Position numbers and translations under genes: made by a program. From Magnolia sinica (lineage: Eukaryota > Streptophyta > Magnoliopsida > Magnoliales > Magnoliaceae): a stretch of DNA of 64,000 nt. Positions 1 through 11,809 of the stretch are shown piece after piece (position 1 is the stretch's first letter; every line of letters starts with the position of its first letter). Below the pieces are notes generated by a model. The model searched no databases. It was not told where the DNA came from and worked only from the letters and a program-made list of their open reading frames with translations. The DNA lies in assembly GCF_029962835.1 (NCBI RefSeq), contig NC_080584.1:77714862-77778861 (forward strand), given 5' to 3'.

Positions 1-1946
1 ACTTTAAGGAATTTAAAGGAAAGAAACTAGGGATTCAGAGGATCCACTTGTAGGGATCAGGGAGATCTTTTGCCTGCATCAAGAATCATGGAAATCAAAC
101 TGAACCTACTTGATCTAGTCTTCACAAGATGAAAGGTATATAAATTAGAATGGATTCCATCATCTAACCATGCCCAGGAGACAAAGCAAACAACAGGATT
201 AAACTAATTACCAACCAATCAATAATGTATGAAGATTAGGAAGGGTATCGCCATCCGACCATGCCCATGAGACGATGGTGAACAACAGGGCTTCCTAACG
301 TCATAAACATTAAAAGGGGAAAAGAAATATTCAAAGCCATTGCAGACCCATTGTAATTTCAGTCACAACAGACCATTAAAGACTAAGAAAAATATTTCTT
401 TAATAATCAACTAAAATCAACATCAGTTCAGTCTAAACAAAAGGCACAAGCAAAAAGGTCCCCAATCACGCTGCAAGCTTCACCTCTTAGCCCTAGCTAA
501 GAGGTTCAGCCCAACATGAATGGGCTGGATCCAAAACAAATATAATAGAAAGAAAAGAATAGAAAAAAGAAAAAAAACAAAAATTACTTTCCTAGCTCCC
601 TGTCGAACATCCCACGTTGAAGCCTTCCAAAATGAGCCCTCCTGTTGCCTCTCTCTCTCTATCTGACATCCCCTATTCAAAGATACCCTCTTCTCAACGT
701 TTGGAACTCTTTTTATAACTTTTGGAGTGGTGGAAATCGGATTTGGGAAGCTATCGCACGCGCAGCGAAAGCCTTTTCGCAGCCAAGTTCGGGGCTTCAT
801 AACTCTCGCGTTCCTTGCATTATTTCTGTAAAATCAGCGTCTCTTGGAAGTGTTTTGGCTGGCCTACACGATGGACGGTTCAGATCTGCCATATGATCAA
901 AGATGGTGGGCCACAACTGCCTGGAAAATTTGATCTCGCGGACGTGCGTAGCCTTTCGCACGTCCGGCGCTGACGTGATCGGTGGGCCCCACAGAGGTAT
1001 TTTCTGAGAAATCCACCCCGTCCATTGGATTCAGGACGAAATTTCAGTCAAGAATGAGTGGTTTTGAATGTCCATTGACACGGCCCAGAGAAGAAATCAC
1101 CCCAAAAATCGTTTTGAATGTCGCAGGACCGCCTGTTTGTGACCTCTGTATCGCGCACGTGTGCTCGCATGGGTCCAAAAGTTCAGTAAGGTTTTGTAGT
1201 AGTCGAGGCCCTCTACACGATGGACGGTTTGGATTGTCCGTACGTATGCTCTGTGGGGCCCACTAGCGTCCGTAAAAACGGACAGCGTCCATCCGTTTTA
1301 CGTGAAACGGCAGTTGCCGTATTTGAGAAGGACACGCGGGTCAGCAGCGCTGACCCGCTGTACGTGGATTCGGTGCGGCTTGCGACAGTTGTGTACTTTA
1401 TGTACACGCTGTATATACGGGGCCCACTGTAATGTATATGCAAGATCTGATCCATCCATTTGTTTTCTCATCTTATTTAAACCGCCCAGACCAAAGTTGA
1501 GACAGTTCCAGATATCAGGTGGGCCCAGAATCAACGGTTTATGGGCTGATCTGTCAGTTGGGGCACTTCCATAGTGATCCGAGGGCTGAAATTTGATATG
1601 TACGGTTAATTTATGGCCCTCAGGCCATGTATGAAGTTTTGAGCCAATCAGATGGCGAGAACTATGTGATCTTGCATTTTCACCAATTTTGGGCCTCTTT
1701 AATGTGAATAACTTGATTTCCTCGGATCCCTGGTGTGTAATTCCATCGATCTTGGTCCCCTTGAGTCCGTCCCTTGCCTTGGGTGTCATCAGAGCGTCAA
1801 ATCCATGGTTTAAGTTTCCTTTTTCAGTTCATGCTTGTAAATACACTCTGCATCACAAACACGATTAAATCAGGCTATTAAACGGTATCAATGATTGTAA
1901 ATCTATGCAATAACTGGGTTTGATATGCAATATTTGACCTTCAACA
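1..1946 (-). repeat. 3' LTR of the Athila element (partial, cut by window edge)
   Basis: Position 1 aligns with 9489 in the other LTR and the match runs to the terminal AACA at 1943-1946. About 175 bp of this LTR therefore lie outside the window, so the target duplication on this side cannot be read. The short open frames here are also present in the other LTR and are not genes. Confidence 0.95.
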
Positions 1947-1961
1947 CAACCCCCAATCAGC
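1947..1961 (-). other. Polypurine tract of the Athila element
   Basis: Read on the reverse strand, a G-rich run (TGATTGGGGGTTG) directly abuts the 3' LTR. This is the expected place for the plus-strand primer of a Ty3/gypsy element. Confidence 0.75.
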
Positions 1962-3278
1962 ATTTTGCTAGTCCCGAGCAAAATATGCGAAAAATAAGTT
2001 GAGAATTACAGAACAATTTTTATAAACTCGAGTGATTTTTGTAGAATAATCCAGATATGAGAATTCTCAGATTCATGAATGTTGGATATTACTTTCTCCT
2101 AGACTCAAGCACACGGTAAACTTCATAATCAAGTTCAAAGTATTATTCCATTAATTAGAAAAATTCTAATCATTGAGATCATGAGCATACAGTGTAATCT
2201 CAGCTTATCATCATTAAAATTCACTTCTCTGTTTCAGGATATCATTGGTAACCAATAAGAAGATTCATGATAACCAAAACTTGCCTCACAGATCATCTTT
2301 TCATTCCTTCAGCTTTTGATTTTTCCATTAAAAGTAATGCCAAGAAGGGGAATCAAATCCTCACCTACAGGGAGCAAACCTATGATGAAGACTATACACC
2401 CAAATTTTTTCACATATTATTCATAGGGAATTAAATCTACACCTATAGGGAGCAAACCTATGGTGTAGACCATTCGCCCAATCCTTTCAATTTTCCCAAG
2501 TTAATCCTTTAATATCGAACTGAAACCTTAATATGCAAGCGAGATGTGTCCTGCGAATTCATGACTCAACCAATGTTTACAAATTCTAATAATGGATTAA
2601 TAATTCAAACTTAGCTGTGAAATTTAATAGATAACTGAATCCAAGAGTCATAAAGTACCAACATCACGCATCTTGAAATTCTAAGTGCCCTAGATGGCCG
2701 TCAAAATCACTTCGACTTCAACAAAATGTCAGAAAATTTTTTAAAATTTTCACAACTTTTGTTCAAGACCAAGAAAATGCTGATTAGGTGACCTAATCTC
2801 CCACCCCCAACCTAAAATCTACATTGTCCTCAATGTAAAAAGAAATAGACATGCAATGCACATGAGACAACGGAAAAATAAGAGTGATGGAAAGATAGTA
2901 CCTGAATGAAAGAATCAAGAGGCTTTTCAAAGATTTCTACGTAAGAGCGGTCAGCACAAGAGAGAAACCAACAAATAAAATAACAAAAATACAATCCTAC
3001 CTATACCACTTTCGCAGGTGCTCTCGATTGCATTTAGCGTATGCAACAAGCCTTTAAACCCCTAGGTTACCCCTAGTGGACGAGTTGTAGTCTCGTGAGG
3101 GTTTGCAGCAATGTTACCCACAAACATTGAACTAACTAATGATAAAAATGAAATGAAATGAAGAGCTGGGTTGCCTCCCAGGAGCGCTAAGTTTACCGTC
3201 TTCAGCCAGACAAATAAAGCAACTACCCTAGTCCTAAGAAAATAAGAAACTTACCTATACCTCCATCAGACTAGGAGA
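1962..3278 (-). other. Athila region between integrase and 3' LTR, no coding signal seen
   Basis: About 1.3 kb between the integrase end and the polypurine tract. In Athila elements this interval may hold an envelope-like frame. Here I see no long open frame or recognisable protein, only AT-rich sequence with a short internal duplication around 2350-2490 (two passages of the type 'cctac-gggagcaaacctatg'). Confidence 0.6.
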
Positions 3279-4430
3279 TTAATCCTGGTAAACAGGATCA
3301 GTCAGAGGTATGGACATGTCCTCTGAATCAAATTTCTCGACAAATGGTTTCAATCGATGGCCATTGACTTTAAACTCCTTGCCATTGTCGGGATCTCTTA
3401 TCTCAATGGCCCCATGCGGAAAAACAGTAACAACAATGTAAGGGCCGGTCCAACGAGATCGAAGCTTACCCGGAAAGAGATGTAATTGAGAATTGTACAA
3501 AAGGAACTTCTTACCAGGCGTGAATGATTTTCACAAAATGTGTTGGTCATGAAATGCTTTCATCTTGTCCTTGTAAATTCTCGAATTATCGTACGCATCA
3601 TTCCGGATTTCTTCAAGTTCATTCAATTGAAGTTTGCGTAGCGAGCCAGCGTTGTCCAGATTGAAATTAAGATTTTTGATCGCCCAGTACGCTTTATGTT
3701 CCAGCTCCACAGGCAAGTGACAAACCTTCCCATAGACAAGTCTAAAGGGAGACATTCCAATAGGAGTTTTAAATGCAGTACGGTATGCCCATAAGGCATC
3801 GGTCAATCGGATTAACCAATCCTTACGATCTGGGTTAACCGTTTTCTCCAGAATGTGTTTGATCTCCCTATTGGAAATCTCAGCTTGTCCACTTGTCTGA
3901 GGATGGTATGGGGTGCTCACCTTATGAGAGATACCGTATTTCTTCATTAAGCTCTCAAATGGTTTATTACAAAAGTGTGAGCCCCCATCACTAATGATGG
4001 CTCGAGGCGTTCCGAATCGAGAAAGGATGTTTTCTTTTAGGAATTTAATGACCATGCAATGGTCATTCTTTCGACACGGAATCGCTTCGACCCATTTAGT
4101 GACATAATCCACGGCGAGCAAAATATACAGATTCCCAAACGATTGGGGGAATGGTCCCATGAAATCGATGCCCCAGCAATCAAATGCTTCAATGATAAGA
4201 ATGGGATTCAAAGGCATCATATTTCGACGGGACAATGCTCCCAATTTCTGACAACGCTCATAAGCTTTGCAAAACTCATGAGTGTCCCTAAACATAGTGG
4301 GCCGAAAAGCCACACCGCAGAATCTTGGCCGTGGTCTTTTTAGCAGAAAAGTGACCACCACAGGCCTGTGAGTGACAGAAGGAGATGACACTCTAATGCT
4401 CATCGTCTGGCATACATCTCCTTAAGATTT
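3279..4430 (-). pseudogene. Athila integrase region
   Basis: Reverse-strand sequence encodes a retroviral-type integrase. The core shows [12 protein letters not shown], then [19 protein letters not shown] and the HPQTSGQAE block around the acidic triad. Downstream is a C-terminal [13 protein letters not shown] segment typical of Athila/Tat integrases. There is no chromodomain, which separates it from the CRM-like copies elsewhere in the window. This part of the element is broken. Confidence 0.9.
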
Positions 4431-4523
4431 AATCTGGGCAATATTTAAATAAATATGGATCGTCCCAAAAAAAGTTGCACACCTTGGTAAAGAATTTCTT
4501 CTTATCTTGCGCAGTCCAATGTG

Positions 4524-6071
4524 TTAGTATAGAACCTGTGATAAGAAAATTAGCAATATTAGCGAACCAAGGTGAATGGGAGACTCTAAACAATTGTTCC
4601 TCAGGGAACATGTCATTGATATGGGTTGTCTCAAGGGAATCGAGGTATTAAGGCGAGAAAGGTGATCGGCCACTACGTTCTCTACTCCCTTTTTATCTTT
4701 AATTTCCAAATCAAATTCTTGGAGTAGAAGGATCCATCTTATCAAGCGGGGCTTAGAATCATTCTTAGAAAGAAGATACTTTAGTGCCGCATGATCTGTA
4801 TATATAATGATCTTGGATCCGATCAGGTAGGACCTAAATTTGTCCAAGGCGAACACTACGGCTAAGAGTTCCTTTTCCGTAGTCGAGTAGTTCACTTGGG
4901 CAGGATTTAGAGTCCTACTTGCGTAGTGAATGACATAGGGCTTCTTATCTTTTCTCTGGCCTAGGACCGCCCCAAGAGCATAATCAAAAGCGTCGCACAT
5001 AAGCTCAAAAGGAAGGTTCCAGTCGGGTGGCTGCATGATAGGTGCAGTGGTTAATGTGCCTTTAAGCTTGGTGAAAGCTTCCTGGCATTGCTCAGTTCAC
5101 TCGTACGGAATATCCTTTTGAAGAAGATTACATAATGGACGAGAGAGGAGACTAAAGTCCTTTATGAATCGCCTGTAAAATCCTGCGTGTCCTAATAAGG
5201 ATCGCACGTCTCTGATGTTCTTGGGTGGAGGTAGGTTAGAGATAAGATTGATTTTTGCCTTATCTACCTCGATTCCTTTGGACGAGATGATATGTCCAAG
5301 GACAATTCCCTTCTGAACCATGAAATGGCACTTCTCCCAATTAAGTGCCAGGTTCTTTTCTTCACATCTTTTCAGCACACATTTAAGACTTTCCAAGCAC
5401 TTGCTGAAAGATGGACCGTAAACAGAGAAATCATCCATGAAGACCTCTAGATATTGCCCTACCATATCAGAAAAGATACTAAGTATACATCGCTGAAAGG
5501 TGGCAGGGGCATTACATAGTCCGAATGGCATCCTTCGGTAAGCAAAGGTGCCGTAGGGACATGTAAATGTGGTCTTTTCCTGGTCTTCAGGGGCTATCTC
5601 TATCTGGTTATAGCCCGAATACCCGTCAAGGAAACTATAATAGGAATGACCAGCTAACCTTTCCAGGATCTGATCAATGAATGGTAAAGGAAAGTGGTCT
5701 TTCCTCGTGACGGTATTCAACTTCCTGTAGTCAATGCACATTCTCCAACCAGTAGTGACTCTAGTTGGCACGAGTTCATTATTAGCATTGGCTACGATGG
5801 TGATTCCGGACTTCTTAGGGACCACTTGAGTTGGACTCATCCATTGACTATCAGATATAGGGTATATAATACCCACATCCAATAGTTTAAGAACCTCGGC
5901 CTTAACCACTTCCTTCATGTTGGGATTTAGTCTACGTTGTGGTTGCCGAGCGGTTTTTGCATTATCCTCAAGGTATATGTGATGAGTACAAATCGAGGGA
6001 TCGATTCCTTTGAGGTCCGCTATCGTCCATCCCAGGGCTCCTTTATGCTCAATGAGAGTAGATATAAGCAT
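4524..6071 (-). pseudogene. Athila reverse transcriptase and RNase H region
   Basis: The reverse transcriptase shows the palm motifs YRKLN, LDGYSGYNQI, MPFGLCNAPATFQ and the catalytic FMDDFSVYG, in order on the reverse strand. The RNase H part follows (about 5036-4630) with [14 protein letters not shown] and a TDHAALKYL segment ending in VADHLSR. The gap between the two recognisable blocks is short, as expected for the connection domain. Confidence 0.92.
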
Positions 6072-6077
6072 ACTCTC

Positions 6078-8617
6078 CTATTCTTTCTCCAGGTGGGTAG
6101 AGATCACCACCGGGTATGTCTCATCTTGACCTAAATATGCATATTTCAAATCAGAGGGCAAAGGTTTTAGGTCAAGCTTCGGTGGCTTGAGGTTAGACGG
6201 TAGAGGCACTGTATCGGTTTGTGGTAATTCTTCAAATTGTGGCCTCCACCGGTTAACTTCAAGTACCGGTGCAGTATCAAGCAAGGCACATGTCTCCCTA
6301 ATCATGTCATCATCGAAATCATGGGAGTGGGCCAGGCACGTCTCCAGATGGTCGGAGGATAAGGTTAGAGGTGTCGTATCTTCCACGAAAGAGTCAATCA
6401 TGTTAATGTCGTGGAAATCGTCATCATCCTCTGCGTTGCTGCCGTTATTGAAAAAAATGTTTGACTCCAATGTCAAATTTCCAAAAGACATAGTCATGAT
6501 ACCATTCCTGCAATTGATAATTGCATTTGACGTGGCGAGGAATGGGCGACCAAGAATGACGGGAATCTGAGTGCTCATGTTATTGATGGGTTCGGTGTCC
6601 AGGATGATAAAATCTACAGGGTAGTAAAATCTATCGACCTGGACTAACACATCCTCAATTATCCCTCTTGGTACACGAACAGAGCGATCAGCAAGTTGTA
6701 GTGTGGTTAGGGTGGGTTTTAATTCACCCAAACCTAACTGTTTGTATACCGAGTAGGGAATCAGATTGACGCTCGCTCCTAAGTCAAGAAGTGTGTGATC
6801 AATTCGATGGTTCCCGATTACACATGATATGGTTGGGCTACCGGGATCCTTGAATTTCTGTGGCACGTCTTGCTTCAGGATGGCACTCACTTTCTCAGTC
6901 AAGAAGATTTTCTTTTGAATAATTTTCCGTCTTTTAGTCGTGCATAAGTCTTTCAGGAATTTAGCATATGAAGGTATCTGTTTAACGACATCAAGTAGAG
7001 GAATGTTGACTTTCACCTGTTTCAACACCTCTAGAATATCCTGAGAGTTAGAGAGAGGTTTTGGTGAAACCAACCGTTGAGGGAATGGAGCAACTGGCTT
7101 CTTTAGAAGTTCCGGTTCTACTTTTTGTGGGGCATCACTGAATCCATCATTGTTGTCCTCTTCTGCTTCTTGAGGCTTTTCGGGCCTAACCGGAAGAGTT
7201 TTATCAATGATCTTCCCACTCCTAAGAGTAGTGATGGATTTAGCATGCCCCATCTGATTTGAAGAGCTGGGATCATTATTCTCGTACTGCAGTTTAGGAT
7301 TGGAGAGAGGTTGTGCAGGAAGCATCCCCTTTTCTATAACCGTCATACGAGAATCTATCTTTTGCATAAAATCTGTAATTCCCCGCATTGCCTGAGCCAG
7401 CTCTTGTATGGGATTTTGAACCAGTTCCTCTTGAGGTTTCACTTGAGTTGGATTTTGATTAAAGAAACCTGGAGGAGTCGCCGTTTGTCCATTCCTCCAA
7501 CTAAAATTTGGATGATTTTTCCAGCCAGGATTGTATGTGTTGGAGTTGGGTCCAGTAAAAGGTCTTTGATAATTATTTACAGCATTGGCTTGTTCATTCA
7601 ACACTCCTCGAAAGGCAGGTATTGTAGGACAGTTTTCAGTTGTGTGAATGTTGCAATCACAGATGCCGCAAACAACTTCATTGACCTTATCCTTCTTTCC
7701 TTCCATGGCCTCAACTTTCCTTATGAGCGTAGTCACTTTACACTTAAGATCATCCTCTTCTTTCAAGAGATATAATCCACCTTTCTCCTTTAATTGAGTC
7801 GGCCTAGACGTGGTGTTCGATCTTGAGTAATAGTCCCAGATTGTGTTTTTTCAGTGAGACTATCGAGGTAATCCCATACCTCGTCAACATCTTTGTTGAT
7901 GAACTCTCCATTACACATTGTCTCGACCATTTGGCGCATGGAAGATGTCAGTCCATCATAGAAAAAATTTGTAATGCGCCACGTTTCAAATCCGTGTTGT
8001 GGGCATGAATTGACCAAATCTTTGAACCTTTCCCAACATTGGAAGAATGTTTCATCTTCCTTTTGGGCAAAGTTCATGATCGCTTTCCTGAGGGTAATCG
8101 TTTTGTGATGTGGGAAGAATTTTTTTATGAATTCCCTCTACATATCGTTCCATGTGCCAATGGATCTAGGACGCAGTGAATGTAACCACGTCTTAGCTTT
8201 CTCTTTTAAGGAAAAAGGAAAGAGTTTCAGCCTAATTGTATCCTCAGATACATTAGGAAAACATAATGTAGCTATAATCTCATCGAACTCTTTCAAATGT
8301 AAATATGGACTTTCTGATTCAAGTCCATGGAATTTGGGAAGGAGTTGGATAACTCCTGGCTTGATGTCCATTTGTCCTGTGTTTTCAGGAAAAATCATGC
8401 ATGAGGGCATACTCACTCCCGCCGGTTGTAGATAATCTCGTAAAGTATGAGGCGGGGGTGCCTGTTGCACCTCATTCTCATCTTGGGTATCCTCCACCCT
8501 GGGTGGAAGTGGAGGAGGTTGGTCTTCAGCCATAACCTCAGTTAACTCAGGGGATTTCGAGCGGTGTCTAGTCCTGCGATGGATAGTCAACCCCTCAACC
8601 AATCCTCCTTCAGTCAA
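6078..8617 (-). pseudogene. Athila gag and protease region
   Basis: Reading right to left, the capsid-type gag begins near 8617 with a proline-rich N-terminus and a LKEFDEI-type segment. A zinc knuckle of the form CX2CX4HX4C (CGICDCNIHTTENC) lies near 7650-7690. The aspartic protease signature DLGASVNLIPYSVYKQLG lies near 6720-6790, and further conserved blocks (VILGRPFLAT) follow. This is the standard gag-protease order. The region carries more than one interruption. Confidence 0.88.
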
Positions 8618-8639
8618 GAGACGTCGAGTGTCGTCACGG

Positions 8640-9289
8640 GCTCACTTGGGCATGAAAACACTCGCAGCCCTCAATTAAAAACTTAACCCTAGGAAAATCT
8701 AGCAAGAAAGAGAGAGTTGGAAAGAAATTACCAAATTGGAGTCCTGAGTTAAAACCTGCAAAATAAAATAAAATAAGTTAGATTCTAAAAAGAGAAGAAC
8801 AATTCTTTAAAAGAAAGATAGAAGTGAACTAGCTTCTAAAAGAAAAAATTCCTAAAAGAAAGTGAAAATTTCTAAAATAAGTTAAGAGAGTCCTAAACTA
8901 GAAAGTAGATTACTAAAAGAGAATTGAAAAATAGAAAGTAGGGAAGGAGTGTACCGAATTAGAGATTTCTATCTTAAAGGCCTACAAAATAGGAAGGTTA
9001 GTTTCTAAAGAATTCTAAAAATAAATTAAGAAACAAGATTAGATTCTAAAAGTGTCAGAATTAGAAAATTTCTAAAATTTAAACCCTAATTCTAAAAATA
9101 TGAAAAAGTAGAGAGATTAGGAAGGAATTACCAATTTAGAAACTTATGTCCAGATCCTATAAAACAGGAAACAAGTTAAGTTCTAAAAATAGAATAAAAT
9201 GAAATAAAAACTTCTATCCTAAAGTAAGTAAAATCCTAATCCTAACTTAATTCTAAAACTAATTAATTTTAGAAAAACGTAACCGTCAG
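8640..9289. other. Athila untranslated leader
   Basis: This purine-rich, AT-rich stretch of about 650 bp lies between the primer site and gag. It is made of many short imperfect repeats of the type 'ttctaaaa-aga-gaatt'. No coding capacity is seen; it corresponds to the leader between 5' LTR and gag. Confidence 0.7.
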
Positions 9290-9307
9290 TCCCCAGCAAC
9301 GGCGCCA
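9290..9307 (-). other. Primer binding site (tRNA-Asp type) of the Athila element
   Basis: The reverse strand reads TGGCGCCGTTGCTGGGGA, complementary to the 3' end of plant tRNA-Asp with one mismatch. It lies six bases inside the 5' LTR end. tRNA-Asp priming is usual for Athila/Tat elements. Confidence 0.9.
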
Positions 9308-9313
9308 AAAACT

Positions 9314-11432
9314 TGTTCATTCCCCAAGTATAGGGTTGTGATGTAGTAATAAACTCGGTAAAACCGAGGTCGAATCCATAGGGACTGATACCTATACGTT
9401 ATCTGAAACCAAGTAGAACTAGAACTAGACTAAGATGTGATCTAAACCAAATAGAGTTTAAGGAATAATTGTAGAATAATTATCTAAAACTTTAAGGAAT
9501 TTAAAGGAAAGAAACTAGGGATTCAGAGGATCCACTTGTAGGGATCAGGGAGATCTTTTGCCTGCATCAAGAATCATGGAAATCAAACTGAACCTACTTG
9601 ATCTAGTCTTCACAAGATGAAAGGTATATAAATTAGAATGGATTCCATCATCTAACCATGCCCAGGAGACAAAGCAAACAACAGGATTAAACTAATTACC
9701 AACCAATCAATAATGTATGAAGATTAGGAAGGGTATCGCCATCCGACCATGCCCATGAGACGATGGTGAACAACAGGGCTTCCTAACGTCATAAACATTA
9801 AAAGGGAAAAAGAAATATTCAAAGCCATTGCAGACCCATTGTAATTTCAGTCACAACAGACCATTAAAGACTAAGAAAAATATTTCTTTAATAATCAACT
9901 AAAATCAACATCAGTTCAGTCTAAACAAAAGGCACAAGCAAAAAGGTCCCCCATCACGCTGCAAGCTTCACCTCTTAGCCCTAGCTAAGAGGTTCAGCCC
10001 AACATGAATGGGCTGGATCCAAAACAAATATAATAGAAAGAAAAGAATAGAAAAAAGAAAAAAAATAAAAATTACTTTCCTAGCTCCCTGTCGAACATCC
10101 CACGTTGAAGCCTTCCAAAACGAGCCCTCCTGTTGCCTCTCTCTCTCTATCTGACGTCCCCTATTCAAGGATACCCTCTTCTCAACGTTTGGAACTCTTT
10201 TTATAACTTTTGGAGTGGTGGAAATCGGATTTGGGAAGCTATCGCACGCGCAGCGAAAGCCTTTTCGCAGCCAAGTTCGGGGCTTCATAACTCTCGCGTT
10301 CCTTGCATTATTTCTGTAAAATCAGCGTCTCTTGGAAGTGTTTTGGCTGACCTACACGATGGACGGTTCAGATCTGCCATATGATTAAAGATGGTGGGCC
10401 ACAACTGCCTGGAAAATTCGATCTCGCGGACGTGCGTAGCCTTTCGCACGTCCGGCGCTGACGTGATCGGTGGGCCCCATAGGTATTTTCTGGGAAATCC
10501 ACCCCGTCCATTGGATTCAGGATGAAATTTCAGTCAAGAATGAGTGGTTTTGAACGTCCATTGATGCGGCCCAGAGAAGAAATCACCCCAAAAATCGTTT
10601 TGAACGTCGCAGGACCGTCTGTTTGTGACCTCTGTATCGCGCACGTGTGCTCGCATGGGTCCAAAAGTTCAGCAAGGTTTTGTAGTAGTCGAGGCCTTCT
10701 ACACGATGGAGGGTTTGGATTGTCCGTACGTATGCTCTGTGGGGCCCACTAGCGTCCGTAAAAACGGACAGCGTCCGTCCGTTTTACGTGAAACGACAGT
10801 TGCCGTATTTGAGAAGGAGACGCGGGTCAGCAGCGCTGACCCGCTGTACGTGGATTCGGTGCGGCTCGCGACAGTTGTGTACTTTATGTACACGCTGTAT
10901 ATACGGGGCCCACTGTAATGTATATGCAAGATCTGATCCATCCATTTGTTTCCTCATCTTATTTAAACCGCCCAGACCAAAGTTGAGACAGTTCCAGATA
11001 TTAGGTGGGCCCAGAATCAACGGTTTATGGGCTGATCTGTCAGTTGGGGCACTTCCATAGTGATCCGAGGGCTGAAATTTGATATGTACGGTTAATTTAT
11101 GGCCCTCAGGCCATGTATGAAGTTTTGAGCCAATCAGATGGCGAGAACTATGTGATCTTGCATTTTCACCAATTTTGGGCCTCTTTAATGTGAATAACTT
11201 GATTTCCTTGGATCCTTGGTGTGTAATTCCATCGATCTTGGTCCCCTGGAGTCCGTCCCTTGCCTTGGGTGTCATCAGAACGTCAAATCCATGGTTTAAG
11301 TTCCCTTTTTCAGTTCATGCTTGTAAATACACTCTGCATCACAAACACGATTAAATCAGGCTATTAAACGGTATCAATGATTGTAAATCTATGCAATAAC
11401 TGGGTCTGATATGCAATATTTGACCCTCAACA
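9314..11432 (-). repeat. 5' LTR of the Athila element (complete, 2119 bp)
   Basis: It starts TGTTCATTCC and ends CCTCAACA, giving TGTT/AACA inverted ends. It is about 98% identical by eye to the left LTR over the shared 1946 bp. The five bases outside it (11433-11437, TTAAC) are the candidate target duplication; the partner lies outside the window. Confidence 0.95.
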
Positions 11433-11809
11433 TTAACTCTTTTATTACTCTCTTGTTTATTGTCCCTTTCCATTTCTTATTTTCTTCCTTTGTCATATTG
11501 TGACAAAAAAGGGAGAGAAATATTTTAAGTTTTGGATTGATTGCTTATGGATATGGATTGTGAGGTAGTAGCATTATTTTTATGAATATATATGTGCTAC
11601 TTAGGGGGAGTAAGTAAGAAGGTGTTTTGCGTGTTTTGCCTATTCCATGATGATATGTGCTAGTTGATGATAACTAGTGCATAATTCTTTAACCAGGCTA
11701 TAACTGGTTCTCTTATATATGACTGATGCATGATTCTTTATTGAGTATGTTGTACTTCTCTTATTTTGATTGGAGTGTATTTTGTCACAAATTTAACAAA
11801 GGGGGAGAT
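11433..11809 (+). mobile_element. Ty1/copia (SIRE-like) internal 3' tail
   Basis: This non-coding stretch has the hallmarks of the tail of SIRE/Maximus copia elements: a 'gtgacaaaaaagggagag' segment, an 'acttagggggagtaag' segment, and finally a polypurine tract AAAGGGGGAGATT (11798-11810) that abuts an LTR beginning TGTAAGTGC. The Athila element is inserted just upstream, so the copia coding region, if present, lies to the left of the window. Confidence 0.75.

Larger units (their letters stand above)
1..11432 (-). mobile_element. Athila-type Ty3/gypsy LTR retrotransposon, left end outside window
   Basis: Two long direct repeats (1-1946, and 9314-11432) flank a gag-pol region read on the reverse strand. 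The full right-hand LTR is 2119 bp and begins TGTT and ends AACA. Next to it lies a primer site matching tRNA-Asp, and a purine-rich tract abuts the left LTR. The order gag, protease, reverse transcriptase, RNase H, integrase is that of Ty3/gypsy. The very long LTRs, the tRNA-Asp primer and the FMDDFSVYG polymerase motif point to the Athila lineage. By eye the two LTRs differ at about 35 of 1946 positions, mostly transitions, so the insertion is fairly young (order of one to a few million years, depending on rate). The coding region is broken, with several interruptions. It sits inside a copia element. Confidence 0.93.

Noticed and set aside
480-1789. Several 60-163 codon frames on both strands, repeated at 9968-11275
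   Set aside because: They occur identically in both Athila LTRs and overlap each other; no protein family is recognisable.
1962-3278. Envelope-like gene expected in an Athila element
   Set aside because: No long frame, signal peptide or membrane segment is seen in this interval.
9290-9307. tRNA gene at the tRNA-Asp-like sequence
   Set aside because: Only the 18-base primer complement is present, with no cloverleaf.
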